Shown here: in pieces, positions 60,142-64,000 of the stretch | Layout of the letters: every line of letters starts with the position of its first letter | Numbering within the stretch: position 1 is the stretch's first letter | From: an uncultured Bacilli bacterium | GTDB lineage: Bacteria > Bacillota_I > Bacilli_A > RF39 > UBA660 | NCBI GenBank assembly: GCA_947632085.1 | Contig: CANRNY010000004.1 | Location: 27,321 to 91,320, forward strand | Reading direction: 5' to 3' | DNA: 64,000 nt | Made by a program: the position numbers and the translations under genes | The notes under the pieces: model-generated | Database searches by the model: none | Told to the model about the DNA's origin: nothing | What the model saw: the letters and a program-made list of their open reading frames with translations, nothing else

Positions 60142-61128
60142 ATGTCTGAAATAACTAAAATAATTATTAAATTAATGAGTGAAGGTTTAAGTTTAAACGC
60201 CATTCAAAAAAGACTATCTTTATCTAATCGTGAATTAAGTTTTATTTTAAAACAAATAAAAAGTAGTGGTTTTAATTTGGCTAACACTTATTTTTCTGAT
60301 GGTCAAGTATATGCTAAAATAACCCATAGTCTCAATTTAAATCCTGAAAATAATGTTATTAGAATTAATGTCCGTGATCGTATCTTTCGTGCTGTTTTTA
60401 TTTCTGATTTACATATAGGTAGTATTTATGAAAGACCAGATTTATTAAAAGTTGTATATTCTTACTTAAAAAAACACGATATTCATACTTTATTTAATGG
60501 TGGCGATGTTATCGAAAATGTCTACGAAGATCGAATAGAACAATTAAAAATCAAATCTGATCTTGCCCAAGCTCGTAAAGTATTACGTGTCTATCCATCC
60601 GTTCCCGATGTTATAAGTTATAATTTATATGGTAATCATGATTACAAAAGCCTTACTGATAATGGTTTTGACTTAGCAAGATACTTAGAAGAGAGAAGAT
60701 ATGATTTAGTATCTTTAGGATATGGTAGTTCAATTATTAAATTAAAAGATGATGCCATTGGTATAACTCACGATTTAAATCGTTCTAAAAGACGTAAAGA
60801 TTTAACTGACAATGCTACTATTATTTTTAAAGGTCATAGTCATAAAGCTAAAAATCGTGAAAATAAGTTAATTTACATTCCTTCTTTATCTGATGATCCC
60901 TTTGTAAGTTATGAATATCGTCCTTTAATGGGTTTTCTTGATGTTGAATTTATCTTTTTTGAAAAAGTAATATCTAAAATAAATATTAAACATTTGGCTC
61001 TTGTTGATAATGAAATTCGTTTAGCTAATGAAGAATCAATTACTACCAGACCAGAAGTAGAACAGAGAAGAACAGAATCTCGTATGGTTAAGAAATTTAA
61101 ACCTCGTAATGAAATAAATAATAATTGA
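60142..61128 (+). CDS. Metallophosphoesterase with N-terminal HTH-like domain
   Basis: 328 aa. Metal ligands of the calcineurin-like fold: Asp89 and His91 (SDLHIG), Asp122 (GGDVIE), Asn165/His166 (GNHDY), His210 (THDLN), His232 and His234 (KGHSHK). The first 60 residues look like a helix-turn-helix (EGLSLNAIQKRLSLSNREL). Substrate unknown; phage- and Firmicute-type phosphoesterases with HTH leads exist. TGA stop overlaps the -35 box of the gltX promoter. Confidence 0.8.
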   Translation: MSEITKIIIKLMSEGLSLNAIQKRLSLSNRELSFILKQIKSSGFNLANTYFSDGQVYAKITHSLNLNPENNVIRINVRDRIFRAVFISDLHIGSIYERPDLLKVVYSYLKKHDIHTLFNGGDVIENVYEDRIEQLKIKSDLAQARKVLRVYPSVPDVISYNLYGNHDYKSLTDNGFDLARYLEERRYDLVSLGYGSSIIKLKDDAIGITHDLNRSKRRKDLTDNATIIFKGHSHKAKNRENKLIYIPSLSDDPFVSYEYRPLMGFLDVEFIFFEKVISKINIKHLALVDNEIRLANEESITTRPEVEQRRTESRMVKKFKPRNEINNN

Positions 61129-61153
61129 CAATAAAAAATAAATTTACTATAAT
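61125..61153 (+). promoter_or_regulatory. gltX promoter
   Basis: TTGACA (61125-61130), 17 bases, TATAAT (61148-61153). The -35 box shares its TGA with the preceding stop codon. Confidence 0.85.
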
Positions 61154-61159
61154 GAAACC

Positions 61160-61373
61160 ACAAACGAAGAAAAAGAAGAGTAGATTAATCACTGTATTAT
61201 AGAGAGTTTCTGGTTGGTGTAAAGAAACATATATATTAATTCGAAGAAACTTTGGAGTTGAATAATGTATACAAGTTATTCCGCTAGAAGCGTTAAAACA
61301 AATAAGGTGTTAATAACACAAATTAAGGTGGTACCACGAAACATTTCGTCCTTTAGGAAGAAATGTTTTTTTA
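61160..61373 (+). promoter_or_regulatory. T-box leader of gltX
   Basis: Landmarks in order: AGAGAG at about 61199, a stem with CTGGTTGGTGTAA, a specifier region with GAA (61243-61245; glutamate), the T-box AAGGTGGTACCACG (61325-61338), and a terminator AAACATTTC/GAAATGTTT (61339-61368) with T7. The specifier agrees with the gene it controls. Confidence 0.88.
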
Positions 61374-61392
61374 TTTAGAAAGGAAGATGAAT

Positions 61393-63048
61393 ATGACTAC
61401 CAAAGATTTAGCTGATTTGATATTTCCCAATATCACAAAAACAATTGAAGATTACGAGAAAATGTACCCTGAAAGAGATTTACCAGAAGGAGCTAAAGTA
61501 ACAAGATTTGCTCCATCACCAACTGGCTTTATGCATATAGGTAACTTTATGTCAGTAACGATTGATTACTTACTTGCCCGTCAAAGTAAAGGTGTTTTCT
61601 ATTTAAGAAATGAAGATACTGATAGTGCTCGTGAAATAGAAGGCGCTGTAGAAGCTATTCGTCATATCTTAGATCAATATGACTATATACCTGATGAATA
61701 TGAATATCGTGATATAAATGATGAAAAAGGTTTATATGGTCCTTATATTCAATCAGAAAGAAAAGAAATTTATCATGCCTTTATTAAACATTTAATAATT
61801 GAAGGCAAAGCTTATCCATGTTTCTTAACTCAAGAAGAAATGGATTCTATTCGTGAATCTCAAAGTCGTGATAAAAGAAGAATAGGTATTTATGGTCGTT
61901 ATGCTAAATATCGTAATTTAACTCCTGATGAAGCAGCTGAACGTATTAAAAATGGTGAGAAATATACTATCAGATTAAAGAGTTCTGGTGATTTTAATCG
62001 TAAATTTAAATTTAATGATTTAGCTAATGGTGAAATGGAATTCCCTGAAAATGATATTGATATTCCAATTATGAAATCTAGTAACTTATTACCAACATAC
62101 CATTTTGCTCACTTAGTAGATGATCATTTAATGCGTACAACTCATGTTGTTCGTGGTCAAGAGTGGATAAGCTCTATACCTGTTCATTACGAACTATTTA
62201 AAACTTTTGGTTTTAAAATGCCTAAATATGTTCATACACCATTAATTATTAAAAAAGATGGTGATAAGATTAGAAAAATATCTAAACGTTTAGATCCAGA
62301 AGCTCGTATGACTTACTACGAAGAAAAAGGTTATCCTAAATATGCTTTAACTGAAAGTATTATGACTATTATTAACTCTAACTATGAAGCATGGCGTGAA
62401 TCTCATCCAGATGCACCATTTACTGATTTTGAATTCTCACCTAAAAAAATGTCTGCTTCAGGAGCTTTATTTGATTTAGATAAATTAGATAATATCTCTA
62501 AAAATTATTTAAGTCGTTTAAAAGCTACAGAAGTATTTGCTTTACTAGATAATTGGTCTAAAAAATATGATCCAGAATTTAATGAACTAATAAATAAATA
62601 TCAAGAATATACTACCAATGTCTTAAATATTGAAAGAGAGCAAAAGAAACCACGTAAAGATTATGCGTGCTTATCTGAAGTTAAAAGAGAAATTTGGTAT
62701 ATGTTTGATGAATTATTTACAGATGTTAACTATGAATTTGCTGAAAATTTATCAAAAGAGGAAATAAGTAATGTCTTAAATACATATTTTAATGAATATT
62801 ATAATGAAAATGATGATAAAGATACTTGGTTTAATAAAATGAAAGAAATGACTGATAAATTAGGTTACTGTTCTAATATGAAAGAATATAAAGAAAATCC
62901 TGATAAATATAAAGGTAGTGTAGCTGATATTTCCAATATAATTAGAGTAGGTATAACTTCAAAATCTCAAACTCCAGATTTATATATTATTTTAAATCTA
63001 TTAGGTCAAGAAAGAATCAAAGAAAGAATATCTCGAGTAACTAAATAA
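61393..63048 (+). CDS. gltX: Glutamyl-tRNA synthetase
   Basis: 551 aa class I synthetase. FAPSPTGFMHIGN contains the HIGH-type motif, EDTDSAREIEGA is the GluRS-specific follow-up, and KISKR is the KMSKS-type motif. Somewhat longer than many GluRS (about 490 aa), as in the lineage with an extended C-terminal anticodon-binding part. Start ATG 61393 fits AAAGGAAG better than ATG 61387; the ATG at 61363 lies in the T-box terminator. Charges tRNA-Glu (such as the one at 58836). Confidence 0.93.
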   Translation: MTTKDLADLIFPNITKTIEDYEKMYPERDLPEGAKVTRFAPSPTGFMHIGNFMSVTIDYLLARQSKGVFYLRNEDTDSAREIEGAVEAIRHILDQYDYIPDEYEYRDINDEKGLYGPYIQSERKEIYHAFIKHLIIEGKAYPCFLTQEEMDSIRESQSRDKRRIGIYGRYAKYRNLTPDEAAERIKNGEKYTIRLKSSGDFNRKFKFNDLANGEMEFPENDIDIPIMKSSNLLPTYHFAHLVDDHLMRTTHVVRGQEWISSIPVHYELFKTFGFKMPKYVHTPLIIKKDGDKIRKISKRLDPEARMTYYEEKGYPKYALTESIMTIINSNYEAWRESHPDAPFTDFEFSPKKMSASGALFDLDKLDNISKNYLSRLKATEVFALLDNWSKKYDPEFNELINKYQEYTTNVLNIEREQKKPRKDYACLSEVKREIWYMFDELFTDVNYEFAENLSKEEISNVLNTYFNEYYNENDDKDTWFNKMKEMTDKLGYCSNMKEYKENPDKYKGSVADISNIIRVGITSKSQTPDLYIILNLLGQERIKERISRVTK

Positions 63049-63138
63049 GTATCTTTACTTTACATATGCTTTTTTAAAAAAGGTTCTAAAATCATCTAAA
63101 ATATATTAAAATAAAAATATAGCATCGAGAGTATCAAT

Positions 63139-63167
63139 TTGCTAAATTTTTATAGATATGCTATAAT
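63139..63167 (+). promoter_or_regulatory. Promoter of the 63191 gene
   Basis: TTGCTA (63139-63144), 17 bases, TATAAT (63162-63167) with extended TGC. Confidence 0.7.
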
Positions 63168-63190
63168 GGCGAAGTCCGAGGTGATTTTGG

Positions 63191-63691
63191 ATGAGTAAAA
63201 AAAGTACAGAGGACTTTTACTCTTTAATTAAGGATATAACTGATAATAAAGATTTTAATAAATTAAATAAAGAATTACATCATGGTATAACTAGATATGA
63301 TCATTCAATGCGTGTAGCAAAATGGACTTATCAAGTTTGTAACAAATTAAATATAAAAAGTATTAATGAAACTACAAGAGCAGCTTTACTTCATGATTTC
63401 TTTGTTGATGCTGACCTAAAAGAAGAAACAAGTGCTCAAAAATTAAAAGATCATCCTGCTAAAGCTCTAGAAAATAGTTTAAAATATTATGACTTAAATA
63501 ATGTTCAACAAGATATTATTAAGTCTCATATGTTCCCTTGTAATTCTATCGTTCCTAAATACAAAGAATCTTGGTTAGTATCGGGAATTGATAAAATAGT
63601 TGGCGCATATGAAATGTTAAGATTTAAAACATCTTTATATATAGGTATATATCTATTATTCTTATTTGAAATAATAAGATTACAAAGATAG
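63191..63691 (+). CDS. HD-domain protein
   Basis: 166 aa. ITRYDHSMRVAKW (first His), ALLHDFF (HD), a KDHPAKAL His and IIKSHMFP match small HD hydrolases. The C-terminus is hydrophobic (YIGIYLLFLFEII), so it may be membrane-associated; alternatively the frame is slightly altered near the end. GAGGTGAT RBS. Confidence 0.65.
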   Translation: MSKKSTEDFYSLIKDITDNKDFNKLNKELHHGITRYDHSMRVAKWTYQVCNKLNIKSINETTRAALLHDFFVDADLKEETSAQKLKDHPAKALENSLKYYDLNNVQQDIIKSHMFPCNSIVPKYKESWLVSGIDKIVGAYEMLRFKTSLYIGIYLLFLFEIIRLQR

Positions 63692-63692
63692 A

Positions 63693-63724
63693 AAAGATAT
63701 TATTTTAATTAATATCTTTTTTTT
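63693..63724 (+). terminator. Terminator after the HD gene
   Basis: AAAGATATTA/TAATATCTTT with 7-base loop, then T8. Confidence 0.85.
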
Positions 63725-63832
63725 GCGTCAAAAAATGTATTTTTTTTCTTATCAAACATATAATAAATAAGAGCTATAATTTAATGTTATAACCCCATAA
63801 TAAAAAGATATCTTTAAATTATCGATTTAAAT

Positions 63833-63860
63833 TTGACAAAGTCTTTTAATATGGTATAAT
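63833..63860 (+). promoter_or_regulatory. Strong promoter P1 near the right edge
   Basis: TTGACA (63833-63838), 16 bases, TATAAT (63855-63860) with extended TGG. Confidence 0.8.
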
Positions 63861-63934
63861 TGAATTACTTTTACGAGGAAAAAGCATTAGAAATTAACCA
63901 AAAAAACCTTTTTTTAAAAAAAAGTAAAAAAAAG

Positions 63935-63964
63935 TTGACAAAGTCAATTAGGTTTTGGTATATT
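63935..63964 (+). promoter_or_regulatory. Strong promoter P2 with A-tract, probably of an rRNA operon
   Basis: TTGACA (63935-63940), 18 bases, TATATT (63959-63964), preceded by long A and T tracts (63907-63934) like an UP element. TGCAAC/GTTGCA (63970-63990) forms a hairpin in the leader, and the window ends in GAAATGATC. No ORF occupies 63692-64000. Tandem strong promoters with this leader suggest an rRNA operon just outside the window (inference). Confidence 0.6.
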
Positions 63965-64000
63965 ACTAATGCAACACGGAAAAAGTTGCAAGAAATGATC

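Noticed and set aside
1..64000. Mycoplasma-type code (TGA as Trp)
   Set aside because: TGA ends several genes (scpA, the SIS gene, the phosphoesterase), and Trp is written TGG, so the standard bacterial code applies.

Overview
The window is very A+T-rich DNA (by eye well under one third G+C) with densely packed genes mostly on the plus strand. Ribosome binding sites are Firmicute-like (AAGGAGG, and very often GGTGAT a few bases before the start). TGA is used as a stop (for example at 27839-27841, 23293-23295 and 61126-61128), so the code is the standard bacterial one and not the Mycoplasma code. T-box leaders, a spoVAC-spoVAD-spoVAE block behind a sporulation-type sigma factor, scpA-scpB, and many short secreted or membrane proteins of unknown family point to a low-GC Bacilli-like bacterium. 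Gut lineages of the Erysipelotrichia/RF39 kind are a reasonable guess, but the assignment is an inference.

Layout. 1-5.5 kb: an SH3-domain exported protein (cut by the window edge), truB, a transglutaminase-like protein, rpsO and pnp. 5.5-11.5 kb: cell-envelope genes (two architecturally similar membrane proteins flanking a DacA-type carboxypeptidase) and a DUF4176 protein. 11.5-17 kb: T-box-controlled proS and membrane or unknown proteins. 17-21 kb: an exported protein, sporulation sigma factor and SpoVA channel genes. 21-25 kb: scpA-scpB, a pentapeptide-repeat protein, a tethered thioredoxin and tRNA-Leu. 25.3-32 kb: an accessory stretch with a convergent type I toxin-antitoxin module, a WYL regulator, a SIS/PfkB pair, several unknown proteins and a broken SDR gene. 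32.7-39 kb: alr, radical SAM, HD protein, an unusual sigma-like protein with four N-terminal repeats, csp, and hisS behind a histidine-rich leader peptide. 39-47.8 kb: envelope and regulatory genes, including a WXG-like/NlpC fusion, an AraC regulator and a VirB4/HerA-like ATPase. 47.9-52.7 kb: ArsR-regulated metal ATPase, a retron (ncRNA plus RT), an orphan RNA related to the type I antitoxin, and a frameshifted kinase-like gene. 52.7-61 kb: VanY-type peptidase, cdd-udp nucleoside salvage, NlpC/P60 protein, tRNA-Glu and a phosphoesterase. 61-64 kb: T-box-controlled gltX, an HD protein, and tandem strong promoters running off the right edge, probably for an rRNA operon.

Three aminoacyl-tRNA synthetase genes are controlled in cis by the matching tRNA or amino acid: proS and gltX by T-boxes, and hisS apparently by a translated leader peptide with five His codons and an alternative-hairpin attenuator. 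Peptidoglycan genes (dacA, vanY-like, two NlpC/P60 proteins, alr, SH3 protein) are spread through the window.

The most interesting items are (1) a complete, apparently undescribed Fst/par-style convergent type I toxin-antitoxin locus at 25.87-26.18 kb, with a diverged antitoxin-like RNA beside the retron at 51.5 kb; (2) the hisS leader-peptide attenuator; (3) the retron with a recognisable msr-msd region but no obvious effector; and (4) the sigma-like protein with a four-repeat N-terminus.
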